Positions 1-11,400 of a stretch of 64,000 nt of DNA are shown here, in pieces. The stretch comes from Rachicladosporium sp. CCFEE 5018. Lineage: Eukaryota > Ascomycota > Dothideomycetes > Cladosporiales > Cladosporiaceae. The stretch covers positions 674,210 through 738,209 of the forward strand of contig KZ111158.1 of assembly GCA_002077045.2 (NCBI GenBank). Reading direction: 5' to 3'. Numbering within the stretch: the stretch's first letter is position 1; each line of letters starts with the position of its first letter. The notes beneath the pieces are model-generated. The model worked only from the letters and a program-made list of their open reading frames with translations. It was not told the DNA's origin and made no database searches. A program made the translations under genes and the position numbers.

Positions 1-278
1 CGCTACCCTGGAAGCTTCTCCGACGACCCATTCCGGAAGAAAAGACTCCGCCCTCCGACGCCACTATGCACATTGCAGTCGCAGAGCATGATCAGCAGCG
101 GCCAGCGATCAAATCCGCGAGCAAGTCGATGGACACCGCCGGATCAACGCGAAGGGCAGCGACATGTCAAAGCGCATGAAGAGGTGCATCATCATCGAGT
201 CGGGGTGTTCCGGGGAGCCCGACCTCCGTTCATAGTGAATTGCACACAATCCCTTCTTCGGCCAAAAGCGCAGCTTCG

Positions 279-737
279 CTACGCTCCTGTCCTCAACAAC
301 TCTTCAACGCACAGGATAAGGACGGCCAATTCTTCCTCTCGACCCTGCCACTTCTCTTGCTCCTTCTTGTTCTCGTTCAGAGTGTCTCTCACGGTACTCA
401 GGCTTTGAGGAAGGTTGCTCGAGGCTGCGCATGCGCAGACGAGTTGCAAGTAGATGGCCGCGTATGCGACGAAATATAACGTGGCGTATCCTTTATGCTT
501 CTTCAATTCAACCGCCCAGACTGGGAGCGCTTCCCGGCGCACGAGGCTTGATGCCCGTAAAAGCGGTGGAGTTGGGTAGCAAGTGCGAGCTGTGAGGGCA
601 TTATCGGGGTCGAGGATCGAAGTGAAGGCCATGCCGTATATCATGAGGCGGAGTTCGGGAGGCAAGCTCGAAAAGTGATCAGGTCGAGGCGCCTGCATTG
701 AGGGAAGTCCGCTCGTGGAGATCATGGTTGACTTCAT
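279..737 (-). CDS. F-box-like 'LPxELRxxIY' protein, short
   Basis: Hypothetical protein of about 152 residues. I chose the ATG at 737 because the longer open frame only begins at a GTG. Residues 25-34 read LPPELRLMIY, the short N-terminal signature seen in many fungal F-box-like/2EXR-like proteins. It is followed by CYPTPPLLRASSLVRREALPVW spread over residues 50-75 (broken pattern C-YP-PPLLR then EAL-W). The same order occurs in five relatives at 46.7-54.2 kb, so this is a distant paralogue across the assembly gap. A hydrophobic, Ala/Cys-rich stretch lies near residues 90-112 and a Glu/Lys-rich tail follows. In F-box proteins this motif recruits SCF ubiquitin ligase, but the domain here is too short to assert that. 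The function is unknown. Confidence 0.55.
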   Translation of the reverse strand: MKSTMISTSGLPSMQAPRPDHFSSLPPELRLMIYGMAFTSILDPDNALTARTCYPTPPLLRASSLVRREALPVWAVELKKHKGYATLYFVAYAAIYLQLVCACAASSNLPQSLSTVRDTLNENKKEQEKWQGREEELAVLILCVEELLRTGA

Positions 738-1708
738 GGTCACCGATGCAAGGGGTGCGTTGAGCTGAGGTGTGTGCCAGTGTGATGTGTGCGGCGGTCT
801 CGAGCAGTGGCGACGCACCGTGTCTACTCTGGTCTCTGATTTTGGAAGCTAGGCAATGGTCAGTATACCTCACTGAGCTTTCGATGCAATGTCGCTTACA
901 TTACGAAGGACAGCACAGTGTCTTCATGGATCACTTAGGTCTGGCGATGTGAAGGTGTTCGTGGTGTGTAGTTGGTAGAGGATTCATTTGAGAGCCGCTG
1001 TAGCGACAATGGAGGTGAAGACAATAAGACTGATGCGCACGTGATGATTGCAGGACACCTCGCTTTTTAGAGGCTTGGATTGCCACCACTTCACTTCCCC
1101 TCGCTGGCGTGTGCGCTGCTCTACTGACGAACAACTCCCACTAGTCCATGGACATCCGGATAGGAGCACACAACACTACATTCCTCTAGCACCTTCAGTA
1201 CCCTCTTCAGTTCCACACGGCGTCGTTGGAGCATTCAGCGCCTTCGCGCACGGCGCAAGAGCGTGCAACTCCTTGCCACGTAGGAATGCTGACATTCGAA
1301 GCCACAATGTGCTTCTATGAACGCCTCGGTCGCCTCTGTCGACCAGACTTCACTCGCTGCGGGCTTATTGGTTTAAGCATTCATGACAATGGCGTACGAC
1401 AACTACAGTGCGCATACTATCAAATGGGCGATGCTGAGCTGTTTGGCCGATAACGATAGAGCTTCGTTGCAGATCCAGGCCGACACGCGTAGGGGCGGCA
1501 GGGTGAGTGAACAAGTCTGCGGGTTGAAGCTAAGTTTTGAGTCAAGGACTGGATCGAGGATCGAGGCGAATGCTGCTGCTCGATGAGGCGACGGATTGCA
1601 GCGGAGGATGCGCGCTGCCACGCTGCTACCCCGCCGGTATTCTCGACGAGATTGGTGATAACCTGCATTCAGTCAGTAAAGCACGCCGCGGTACAGCCTC
1701 GTGAAGCT
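738..1708. other. intergenic, nothing supported
   Basis: Only short overlapping frames in all directions are present. No recognisable domain, RNA gene or repeat was seen. Confidence 0.5.
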
Positions 1709-2640
1709 CTACATGCCTCGACCATGTAGGGAAGTGTGTGGCTCTGCATGTTGTACGTCCACTGACCCATCGTCTTGCGATAGGTTACCGCGGGTGATAC
1801 CATCTATCAGCGCCAACGCCGTCTTCTTCAACTTCCCGTCATGCTTGTCATAGTAGAAGGTAAAGCCTCCATGGAGGCACTGGCTCTGATTGTCGACGTG
1901 GTTCCCCAGGTAGCTACGAGGCAGCACATGGGTCTCGCCGAACCGAGGGATCTCGTTATCATCCCAACTAGTGCGATGAGCGTTCTTTAACGTCATCCGA
2001 CGAGAAAGCTGCTCCGCAAGGCGAAATCCTGCTCGGTCTACGACTGCTGCCAATTACCATCTTTGTTCTTATCCTTGGCCTGCTTGTTGTAAGGCTTGAT
2101 CAGTTGGTTTCACTTTGACACCTCGAAGACGAGGACTTCGTCGCCCACGGGCGTCTCGCCCTGTGGTGTCTCGCTACCAGCGAAAGTTGGAGGGGTATTG
2201 ACATGATGGGGAATTGCTTTGATGAAGTCTGGCATGGCGTCGTCCACGTTCGGTACGGCCTCGTCCACGTCGGCCATGGCCTCATCGTCATCGAGTCGAT
2301 GATCTCTTCCTGCGACACAGGGCCGGGGGCGTTGGGGCGGACAATCTCGACGACATCGAAGACTGTCAGATTGATGACTTCTGGGGTGCGACGACCAGCA
2401 GCTGCGACACCACGGTGGCGCTCTCCCAACGCACGACATTGCTGCGCGTTGCGGAGCCTGTTCGCGCGGATGTCATCTTGGCGGGGAGGTACGACTGTGG
2501 CCGTGTTTGTTATGCTTAGTACTCGGCGGATCGAGCTGTGCGAGATGTTTGATGTTGAGAGCTTGGAGTTGTTACATCGATTGCGGAGTGGTTTGTTGTG
2601 GAGGTGGGAGAGATTGTCAGAGCGTGTCAGAAGGAGAATG
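1709..2640 (-). pseudogene. possible degraded protein-coding gene, unknown family
   Basis: On the minus strand one frame is open from about 2640 to 2250 and includes a coding-looking stretch (VINLTVFDVVEIVRPNAPG). A second frame takes over at about 2280 with an acidic run (DDDEAMADVDEAVPNVDD) and continues to GDEVLVFEVSK, then hits TGA at about 2110. The same frame goes on with NQLIKPYNKQAKDKNKDG before another stop. A third open segment lies at 1709-2053. No good ATG-to-stop gene can be drawn. I infer one decayed gene carrying a frameshift and a nonsense codon, but unrelated chance frames are possible. The family is not recognised. Confidence 0.25.
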
Positions 2641-3603
2641 AAGATATACTGTTACCTGGAGGACTCGACCTACCTGATGGGAGCACTTGCATGACGCTCG
2701 TGATAGCAGAGGAGAGTCGCTAGTAATGTGAACTCACTTGCGCTGGACTCAGCCTCACTAGGCGGATTGCGTGAACATTGCTAGGCACGGAAGCTACAAA
2801 AAATATTGATAAGCGGCAAACCTATTTTCAGGGTGACATTTCGTAGGCTCATGCGATGGGTCTGATCGCGTAGAGTCTAAGAAGTGCCAGCGCCAATCTT
2901 GAGCGTGGTCGCAGCGGTGACTCCGCTTAATGCTCCATACCATCATACTGCCGTCCATGCTAGCGCGAGACGACAAAGGATACTGGAGAAAAGTCCTTCA
3001 GCATCGAGGCAGTCTCGATGTTGGGTTTGTAGGCGTAAAAGGCGTGGGACCCGGCGCTCTGATAGAGCCCGTATCGACAGCCTTTGGGATGTCATGATGA
3101 CGGGGATCGTCGCGATATAGCGGCATGCGCACGCGATGGCAGAAGTATGTAATCTTGAGCATTTGGCGTCTGTCATGGCGATGAACGAAGACGTAGACCG
3201 ACGGGTTTCCTCGTGGACGAACAACCGTCCGTGGATGACGGATGATATCGGTGTTGTAGGTCGATCACGCTGACATTGTGCCTGCATTGGATTTTTGTGC
3301 GTGCCTCGGCTGCAGTGATGGTCTATCCATCTCTATTGCACATGCAAGATGGCGACACGCTAGATTGATACGCATCCCGAGATCTCACTGCCATATGCCA
3401 TAATCGGAGGAACTTTCTGCATCGTTTAGCAATCATGGCGGGACCGAGCGTTCGAGACATGCTCCTTCAAATACCCCGTCTGCCGCCTTGAAAGCAACTT
3501 CCGATCGGTCTTCCAATCGTACATTCCCCGAAGAACAGCACAGCAAAGCAGGCATCAGTAGCAGGTTATACCCGCCAGACCTCTCCCATACACGCCTTGA
3601 ACC
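2641..3603. other. intergenic, nothing supported; contains the upstream region of the Old Yellow Enzyme gene
   Basis: Short overlapping frames only. The last 200 bases are presumably the promoter of the plus-strand gene starting at 3604. No specific element could be identified. Confidence 0.45.
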
Positions 3604-4889
3604 ATGGCGTTCAACCCGATCTCACTGCCCAATGGCTCCACAATCAAGAATCGCATCGTCAAGGCGGCGATGGAGGAGAGCATGGCCGACGTGGAGCGCC
3701 ACTGCCAGCCTTCGGAAGCAATGATCAAGCTGTACGATGCTTGGGGAGCAGGCGGTAGTGGACTCATCCTCAGTGGCCATGTCATGATTGATCCTCTCGC
3801 TATGGCTCTCGCGGGCGACACGCTGCTTGCGGAAGACGCAGGACCGCAAGACGACCAAGTTTGGCGGAGACTGATCACCAAGACGAAGGCACATGGCGCG
3901 CAGTTCTGGCTGCAGATCAACCACCCAGGTCGACAAGTGAAGAAGCAGGCTGGCATTGCGGCGTACGGGCCGTCGGATGTTCAGGTCAAGATGGGCCGGT
4001 TGAGCGCGCGCTCTTTGGCCAGCCGATCGCCATGAGTGAGGAGAAGATTCAAGACATCATAAGCCGGTTCGCCTGGGCCGCGCGCAAGGCAGAAGAGCTG
4101 GGCGCAGATGGTGTCGAGGTACATGCAGCGCATGGGTATCTGATATCCGCATTCCTGTCACCTCTGGCGAATGTCAGGACAGATCGCTGGGGCGGATCGA
4201 GGGAGAATCGCGCCCGACTGCTATTTGAAGTCCTCAAAGCTGTCAGGGCGCATGTGTCGCCGTCATTCGGTGTCGCGGTCAAGATCAACAGCTCCGACTT
4301 TCAGAAGGGTGGCTTCGACTCTGAGGATCTGCTCTGGATCGTCAAGCAGCTCAACGCAATGCATATCGACTTCATCGAGATCAGCGGCGGCAACTACGAA
4401 AGTCCTGCAATGGCTGGATCGCACATGGTCATGGATGAGAAGACCGCGCAAAGCAGCACCACGATACGAGAGATGTACTTCTTCGAAGCGGCAAAGCAAG
4501 TCGAGCAAGTTGCCATCATGCCAGTGGTCGTCACCGGCGGCATCCGCAAGCGCGCCACCCTCGACGCTGTCGTCGCATCCTCTGACCGTCTACTCGCTGG
4601 CGTAGGCACAGCCATCGGGCTCATTCCGGATCTGCCGAATCGATGGCAGCGTGGCGAGGACCCTTCACCTTCTACAAGTCCGACGTGGGTGCTGCCGAAG
4701 ATGCTTATCAGCATTGCTGCCATCGCTGCAGTGCACTGGAACATGGCTGCAACGGGTGGACAAGGCCGGGCGTGGAAGGGCGTCTGGCCGTTGATTGCAT
4801 TCGGGTGGGATCAGATCCGGGACGCGAAGCAGACGAAGCAGTATCAGAAGTGGGCGAAGGTGCTGCTTGAAAAGAGGCAGGTGCTGTAG
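3604..4889 (+). pseudogene. Old Yellow Enzyme-family NADH:flavin oxidoreductase, frameshifted
   Basis: Members of this FMN-dependent TIM-barrel family reduce activated alkenes or act as NAD(P)H oxidases. The first frame starts at ATG 3604 with PISLPNGSTIKNRIVKAAM, the usual OYE opening, and reaches FWLQINHPGRQ (the Q-H-P-G-R flavin-site motif) and AYGPSDV. It then runs into junk and stops at 4035. From about 4000 the next frame carries on with ALFGQPIAMSEEKI, DGVEVHAAHGYLISAFLSP (the H-x-A-H-G-Y active-site motif), RTDRWGGSRENRARLL, VVVTGGIRKRATLDA and IPDLPNRW, and ends at 4889. A one-base change between about 3985 and 4005 restores one continuous family-length protein of about 425 residues. 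No plausible intron fits, because GT...AG there would be about 20 nt. It is either a real pseudogene or an assembly indel. It lies beside flavin and haem oxygenases near the telomere. Confidence 0.87.
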
Positions 4890-5157
4890 GATAGGTTGCG
4901 CGCTGTCGGAGTCTGATTGAGCTCAGGTGACTCTCATTTCGTCAGAACAACCCAGCATGTGAGGGCATCACCGATCTCGTGAAGACGTCTGAAGTACCAT
5001 GCGACACCGAAACTTGCCTCCTCAGGACCTCTCTGGTCGGGACGAAATATCTAACGGCATGTATTTCGACGGCCAGACTGCCGTCCGTCGCTGAAGATGA
5101 GAATTCGGCACGAAGTGCGCAGTACATACACATATCCTTACAATTACATTTCACCCG

Positions 5158-7027
5158 CTAGTGGAATTCAAATCCGGCGTACCCATTCTGCGCCGACTCC
5201 TGCAAAGCCTTGTGGTAATTTGGAACGCCGCCGAGATAGATCAACGCTTCGCGAGGTTTGCCGGGTATGTTGTCGCCCATGTACCACTGCGCCGTAGCTG
5301 TCAGATGGAATCGAACGAGCAGTAATTGCTTTTGCGAAACTTACCGACTTGGTGGAAGGAAGCAGGGACATGTTGGCAATGGCTTGGACGCCCTCTCCCC
5401 AACTCTTCTCCGCGGGCTCCCCGGCTTCGCATGTCTTGATATCGTTCGCTCGCATGTGCTGGAGCAGGTCGATGATCCAGTTTCCCTGCAGCTCTGCGCA
5501 GGATGGGCCGTTGCACAGGGCCGTGGGAGCTTGTGGGCCGTAGGTGAAGAACCTGGGCGCGTGTCAGCGAGAAGTATTGCAATTGCACGGACAGTGAATG
5601 GGCTCCCGCAGAGTCACCGACATGTTTGGAAAGCCACCAATGGAAAGACCGAAGAGTGTCTTGACTCCGCCCTTCCATCGCTCGCCTAGCGTGGTCCCGT
5701 CTCTACCGACTAGATTGAGATCCAAGATGCCTCCGGTCATGGCGTCGTATCCTGTGGCGCATACCACCGTGTCGAACTCCCACTCCTTCTCCATGGTCTT
5801 GATCCCACGGGCTGTGACTTCTACCACTGGGGTCTCGTTGACGTCGACCAGGGAGACGTTCGGTTTGTTGAAGATCTCGTAGTATCCATTCTCCAGTGAG
5901 ATGCGCTTGCAGCCGAACGCATGTGGCTTGGACGATGGTGCGAGCTTCTCTTGCATGCGGGGATCGTCGATGCGGGCGCGGACTTTGTCACGCCTGAACA
6001 TTAGGGTCAGCATGGGCGCAGCATTGTGAACTACCGGCATACCTACCAGAAGTTGTAGGCATCCGTGTTCGCTTCGTCGCTGAACAGCATGTCGTGATAC
6101 CCGCCCATCCAGAACGAGAAGTCGCCTCCTTTCCACAGCTCTTCGTAAGTACGAGCGCGCTCATCCGCGGTATGCTCGAACGTGGCCACGGGCATGAAGT
6201 TGAAATCGAAACCGCTGAAGCTGGACAATCGGCCGGCGTACACGGCTTCTTGTCGTTGCTGCACCACTGTTCTAGACGACTCGTTGTAGTCGCGTTGACC
6301 CATTGGCAACGCGAGGTTCGGGGTGCGCTGGAAGAGTACGAATTCGGCGGCTAGAGGAGCAAGATCCTGGACAAGCTGAACGCCGGTCGACCCCGTCCCG
6401 ATGACGGCTACTCTCTTCCCAGCAATGGCAACATCATCTCCCTTGGGCCAGTAAGAAGGATGCAACCATTCACCTTTGAAGCTGTCGACGCCTGTCCAGT
6501 CTGGGATGTATCGTCGTGCGGCGAAACCAGTGTTCGGCAAGAAGAACTGAGTGCGGAAAACTCGCCCGCCTTCCGCACGGATGGTCCAAATTGACGTCTC
6601 GCCGTCCCAGACTGCGGACACAATCTTGGTATTGAACAACACGTCGCGACGTAGGTCCCAGGTGTCGGCAACGTGCTGGAAGTAGTCGCGAAGCTCCTGG
6701 CCGCCGGGAAACCGCTGATTCCACTTCCAAGACTTCCAGAGTTCAGGATCTGAGAACTCGTAATGTGGTACTTGGCTATCGACACGAGCTCCCGGATATC
6801 GATTCCAGTACCTTGCGACGAGTGTCAGAGCTGGCTCATAGACGATACCGTACGCCTACAGACGGGACATACCATACGCCTCCGAAATCCGATCCCATCT
6901 CAAGGAGCCTGACTTTGAATCCCTGATCTCTCAGCCGCTTGAGCAGATATACACCGCCGAATCCTGCGCCGACGATCAAGGCATCGAGCTCATCGTCCAC
7001 TGCCATGGTCTCGATCGACAAAGGCAT
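5158..7027 (-). CDS. Baeyer-Villiger-type flavin monooxygenase
   Basis: Predicted FAD/NADPH monooxygenase inserting oxygen next to a ketone. Five exons on the minus strand: 6873-7027, 6047-6811, 5622-5993, 5345-5552 and 5158-5286. The joins keep frame and give 542 residues, the normal size. Introns are 53-69 nt with GTATGT, GTAGGT, GTCGGT and GTAAGT donors. The FAD dinucleotide motif GAGFGG is at residues 20-25. The class fingerprint reads FKGEWLHPSYWP, where the usual Thr after His is Pro. The NADPH motif VIGTGSTG follows, then the late ATGYD motif (VVCATGYDAMTGG). ATG 7027 was chosen because the longer frame begins at TTG; ATG 7006 is an alternative. It is divergent from the P450 at 7567. 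Substrate unknown. Confidence 0.92.
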
Positions 7028-7566
7028 TGATGGCGTGGTCGGTATACAAAGACTCCTTGTGCTGAAGTCCAACGAACAGCGCCCAAGGGAACTTGCATGC
7101 GGTAAGCTTTAGGGCGGGGAGCAGGCCACTCGATACATGACCTTGTTCTTGTACTGGCACTGCAATGGTATGAGGTGCCATATGAGTTGAGCCCCGACCG
7201 TCGGAGAGGAACTCTGTCGTTGTTTGGCTTTCGGAACAAATCCGAAAGCACATCGGCTGATCAAAGTACATTTGCCGAAACACTAAGACACACCCGAAGC
7301 CGAGTCCGAAGGCGCTTTTGGGATCCGACGGCTTGTGCAACGCCTCACACGCTGCGGGGATGCGGAATTTACCTCTCTAAGTGCGATGAAAGGCCTGGAT
7401 CCGCGACGCCAGAACGTCTCTTTGTAGTTGAAGGGGTGCTTACGTTCCGAAGGCATGGGTGAAGATATAGGCCAGCAGTGTCCTGTTCTTTTTGCATATC
7501 GGGACTAGGCGTGTTTCTCAACAGTGTCTGAGAATCTTCTTCGGAACGCATCCATAGATCGACAAG
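7028..7566. promoter_or_regulatory. shared divergent promoter region, monooxygenase / P450
   Basis: These 539 bp separate the start codons of two divergently transcribed oxidases, so one bidirectional control region is likely. No specific transcription-factor site can be assigned by eye. Confidence 0.5.
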
Positions 7567-9185
7567 ATGCTATTCACGGTCCTGATCGCACTCGTCGTTT
7601 TCGCCCTACTCGGTGCCGTCTACCTGTGTGAGCAGAAGGATCCCCCGACAGGCACGCGACAGCCCGATGGGCCCCCAGGCAAGCCGTTTGTGGGAAACCT
7701 ACTAGACATTCCGCCGTACCACAGCTGGCTGCAGTTCTTCAAATGGAGCAAGCAGTTTGGTCCCCTGTACAGGCTCAATCTTGCAGGCCAAGAACATGTG
7801 ATCGTGTCGACCGAGAGTATAGCCAACGACCTGCTGCGCGAGCGCGGTACCCTGTACAGCTCACGCGCATATCTGCCGATGGCCACGGAGCTGCTGAGCC
7901 ATAATCTTCGGCCACTTCTGCTACCTTATGGAGACACCTGGCGCAATGGTCGCAAACTCATGCACAACTTGACCAATGTATCGGTAGCAGCGACCTACGA
8001 GGCTATTCAAGACGAAGAGAGCATTCGTGCGGTTCGGGATCTCCTTCGTGAGCCTACCAAGTATGAGACCTGGCTCGAAAGATACTCTGCAGGGCTGACG
8101 CTGCGTCTTGCCTACTCGAAGCCGGTCGTGACAGGCGACGAACCGTTTGTGCGACAGGTATTGAAAGTAGTGCACACAGTGGAGCGAGTCGCAAGCCCCG
8201 GAGCGTATCTCGTTGACACTTTCCCGATCTTGATGAAGCTCCCAAGGTTCCTCGCTCCCTTCAAGAGGGAGGGCGACAGGTTGCACAAGGAAGAGATCGA
8301 CCTCTTTCGAAGCCTTTTGGCCGAAGGTACGGCGGCAAATCAGGAAAATTTCTGCACGAGGTGGCATTCTAGTCGCGAATCGTACGATCTGTCCGAGGCT
8401 CATGTCGCCTATGTGATTGGCACGCTCTTTGAAGCTGGCGCTGGAACCACATCTGCTGCGATGCAAAGTTTCCTCCTGGCCATGACTCTCCACCCGGCGG
8501 AATATGCGCTACTCCAGAGGGATATCGACTCTGTTGTCGGTCTAGAGAGGATGCCAACTTTTGACGACCTGCCACGATTGCCACGAGTTCGTGCTGTCGC
8601 GAAAGAAGTGCTACGCTGGCGTCCGGTGACTGCAGGTGGACTGCCTCACATGCTTGTGAAGGATGACGTCTACAAACTACCAAGTGGCGAATCAGTATTT
8701 CTCAAGGCCGGAACCTGTGTGCACCCAGTGCAATGGTCGATCCACCGCGAGGAGAAGCTATATCCAGATCCGGAAAGCTTTCGTCCTGAGCGTTGGCTCG
8801 ACAATAAGTGGCCCACATTCAGAGAGCCCTTGGAAAAGTTCCCGAACCTGCAAAGCTACAGCGCTTTTGGCTTCGGGCGTCGCATATGTCCAGGGTTGAA
8901 CATCGCTGAGCGCTCACTCTACATCCTTATCATGCGCATAGCATGGGCCGCTGACATACGGGCAAAGAAGGATGGACAGGGGCGGGAATTGCTCCCACCG
9001 TCGTACGACTACGTAACTGGATTCAATGTGAGTTGAGCAGCTCAGACGCGCAGCCATTGTACTGATCCCTACAACTCCAGGTGCAACCGAAGCCCTTCAA
9101 GTTTGACCTGACAGTTCGGTCGGGCCAGCAAGATGTCGTCGAGAAGCAATATCAGGAGGTATGGGGTTCTTTGCGAAGCGTGTAA
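7567..9185 (+). CDS. cytochrome P450 monooxygenase
   Basis: Membrane-anchored haem-thiolate oxygenase, expected in the endoplasmic reticulum with its active domain in the cytosol. Exon 1 is 7567-9027, a 53-nt intron follows (GTGAGT donor), and exon 2 is 9081-9185, giving 521 residues. Visible parts in order are an N-terminal hydrophobic anchor (residues 1-20), a Pro-rich hinge (DGPPGKPFVGN), the I-helix oxygen motif AGAGTT near 289-294, the K-helix ExxR (KEVLRW) near 346-350, the PERF-region FRPERW, and the haem loop FGFGRRICPG with ligand Cys441. All key residues are present. The overall look resembles fungal secondary-metabolism P450s of the O-methylsterigmatocystin oxidoreductase type; the exact CYP family cannot be set by eye. 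It is divergent from the flavin monooxygenase and convergent with the transcription factor. Confidence 0.94.
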
Positions 9186-9552
9186 GGGGATTGTGCTTTT
9201 GAGTGTTGCCATGTAGGTGGCGTAGTGGCGATGGACGATGTCGTACCCTGAGATACCAGATCATCGATGTCCATTGTACTAAACACTCCTCCGTGGCGAG
9301 GATGTGCATGTACATCGGTTCACGCCACGTCAACGCAGCCTAAAAGTTTGTGTAGCCAGCATGTCTTTCGTTCAAACGTCCCGTGCATCGTCGAAATGAT
9401 CTGCGTCAGTGAAACACCGTGGGATCTCTGAAGATGGGTGCCAATCCAGAAGCGCCCTGAACGTAGTAGACACAGGAGTGTGAAATTGGTGTAGAGATCA
9501 CTGGCATTCGGCTGTACTTGCGACCGCAGCAAAGCCAGTAGACAACCAGCTA
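9186..9552. other. convergent intergenic region
   Basis: This lies between the 3' ends of the P450 and the transcription factor. It presumably holds both 3' UTRs and polyadenylation signals. Nothing else was seen. Confidence 0.5.
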
Positions 9553-11314
9553 TCAGATATCGTACAGAGCTGTGGAGAAGAATGGGGAGTCACCAAACAA
9601 AGCGTCAAAACACAGTGTCCGTGGCATTGTCGACCACTCCGGTGACAGGTCTGATAGTACGTCGATCTGCGCGGTCGAATCTGCCGGCGTGTCGAGTGCA
9701 GAGGCTAGCGACACATGTGCACTCGGCGTCGTGGGATCGATATCTTCATGATTGCCTAGTCCTGCTAAAGTTCCATGTGACTGCGTTATGGGTGATGCAC
9801 GGTATGTAGATTGATCAATGTACTCGCATTGAGATGCCAGGGAGATTCGTCCAAAGGTGCTAGCTACCAGCTGGTCGTGCAGGTACATGCGGCCCGAAAC
9901 GCGAGCCGCAATGTATTCACTACATACATCTCTCAGGTAGCCGATGGTATGCGCATTGTGCTGGGCCAGCAAGTCATCAGTGGATTGTAGAAGCAAGCGA
10001 TGAGCAATCTCCAGATGACTGGAGAGAGGGAACTTCTGATCCAAGTCACCGAAGTGTGCAAAACCAAGCACGAGACTCGCCACAAACAAGCAATTTGTAA
10101 CGAATGGCAGTCTTCGAGGTAGACTTTGCACTCCCAGGAAACGCTTCAGCAGATCTATTGTCTTGACCGCAGCGTATACACAGGCGGTTACGGATCCTCC
10201 GTTAGCTGTCGGCACCCCGCAAGCGTCCTGAGCCCTAGCACTGCGAGCAGTATTGGCGTGTGCAATGATGGCTTCTGTCAAAAATGGTCGAGTAAGTAGC
10301 ATGATCGTCCAGTAGTAGGCTTCGATGAGATGCACGACTGATATGTTGGGCATGTCTGAACCAGCCATGAACTCACTTGCGTCGATGAGGTCAGTGACCA
10401 TGCCTCGACGAGAGTGGGAAGCCCACTCCAGATGGAGCGTCGAGATAGCCTTCAGCGACGTTGTAGATACCGTGCGTTTGGCGTAGACATCTGTCAAGAT
10501 GCGCTCGAAGATGTAGCAGAGATCGTTAGATGCTGAATAGTCTTCTTCTGTGCCGCTAGTAACACGGGATTCGCTCGTTGATGGTGGTCGTCCAAGAGAA
10601 GCCCCCATGAACAGATCCAGTATGCGAATGACCTTCCACAGGCGCTCTCGTTCGCGTTGCTCATCCTTGGAGAATTGGTAGTTGACTTCCTTGCGATGCA
10701 ATCCTAGAGCATACGCCGCTCGAACGGCAGTGCCAAGATACATGAAGGCTGCGTTTCGGCGACACGCATTCAGCATGTACATGCTAATGAGAGAGTATGC
10801 GCGGACGGTCCACACGCTAGCCTCCTCCATGAATCGCTGGGCTGTGTGACGGCCGCAGTCAAATAGCCTGTATGCCATCTGATCGTCGCCGTTCGGTCTT
10901 GTCTGTTCCCCGATCGCGAGTACAAGGTAGTAGAGGGGACTTGGGATGGCTGACCTGGCTTCGGGAGCGACAATCCAGGCCTCAAGACCACTCATGAGAT
11001 CCGTTTCGTCAAACACATCCAGGATACAGTTCGTAGCCAGACAGTACGATGTGATCTGGCTACGTGCAACGTTAAGCGTGACTTGGGGGAGATCGTAAGG
11101 CTCACGAGAGTGAACCCAGTAGGTGTGCTTCTCTGGTGAGGCTTCGAGCATGGTTTGCTGTGACTTGTCATTGGCAAAGTCGCAGTCACCGTGTACCCGA
11201 CGCACTAAGGATCGAACAGTCTGCAAGAACGAGAGGTTCGAGGAGTCGCCAACGAACGTGTAACCTAATCGCTGATCCTGGAGCAGCATTGCATCGCCTA
11301 GTGCCGCTTCCGCA
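9553..11314 (-). pseudogene. fungal-specific transcription factor, 5'-truncated at the telomere
   Basis: The protein resembles the middle and C-terminal part of zinc-cluster activators. It has a GDSSNLSFLQTVR lead-in, then the fungal transcription factor homology domain (SPLYYLVLAIGEQT, YLGTAVRAAYALGLHR, ERLWKVIRILDLFMGASLGRP) over roughly residues 20-330, and a long C-terminal regulatory half. The first ATG is at 11289, but the same frame is open upstream (PYAEAALGDA) to the first telomere repeat at 11315. The Zn2Cys6 DNA-binding domain expected just upstream is therefore missing. I read this as a gene broken by chromosome-end formation, or one end of a gene lost from the assembly. If expressed from ATG 11289 it would be a 578-residue protein without a DNA-binding domain. 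It may once have controlled the neighbouring oxidases. Confidence 0.85.
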
Positions 11315-11400
11315 TAGGGTTAGGGTTAGGGTTAGGGTTAGGGGTTAGGGTTAGGGTTAGGGTTAGGGTTAGGGTTAGGGTTAGGGTTAGGGTTAGGGTT
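11315..11400 (+). repeat. telomere repeat tract (TTAGGG)n
   Basis: About 14 head-to-tail TTAGGG units are present, with one TTAGGGG variant near 11340. The G-rich strand reads 5' to 3' rightward, as at a right-hand chromosome end. It is cut by the N gap. Confidence 0.97.

Noticed and set aside
2203..2694. Plus-strand frame of 163 residues
   Set aside because: It overlaps the more coding-like minus-strand segment and has no recognisable motif.
7921..8493. Minus-strand frame inside the P450
   Set aside because: Shadow of a well-supported gene.
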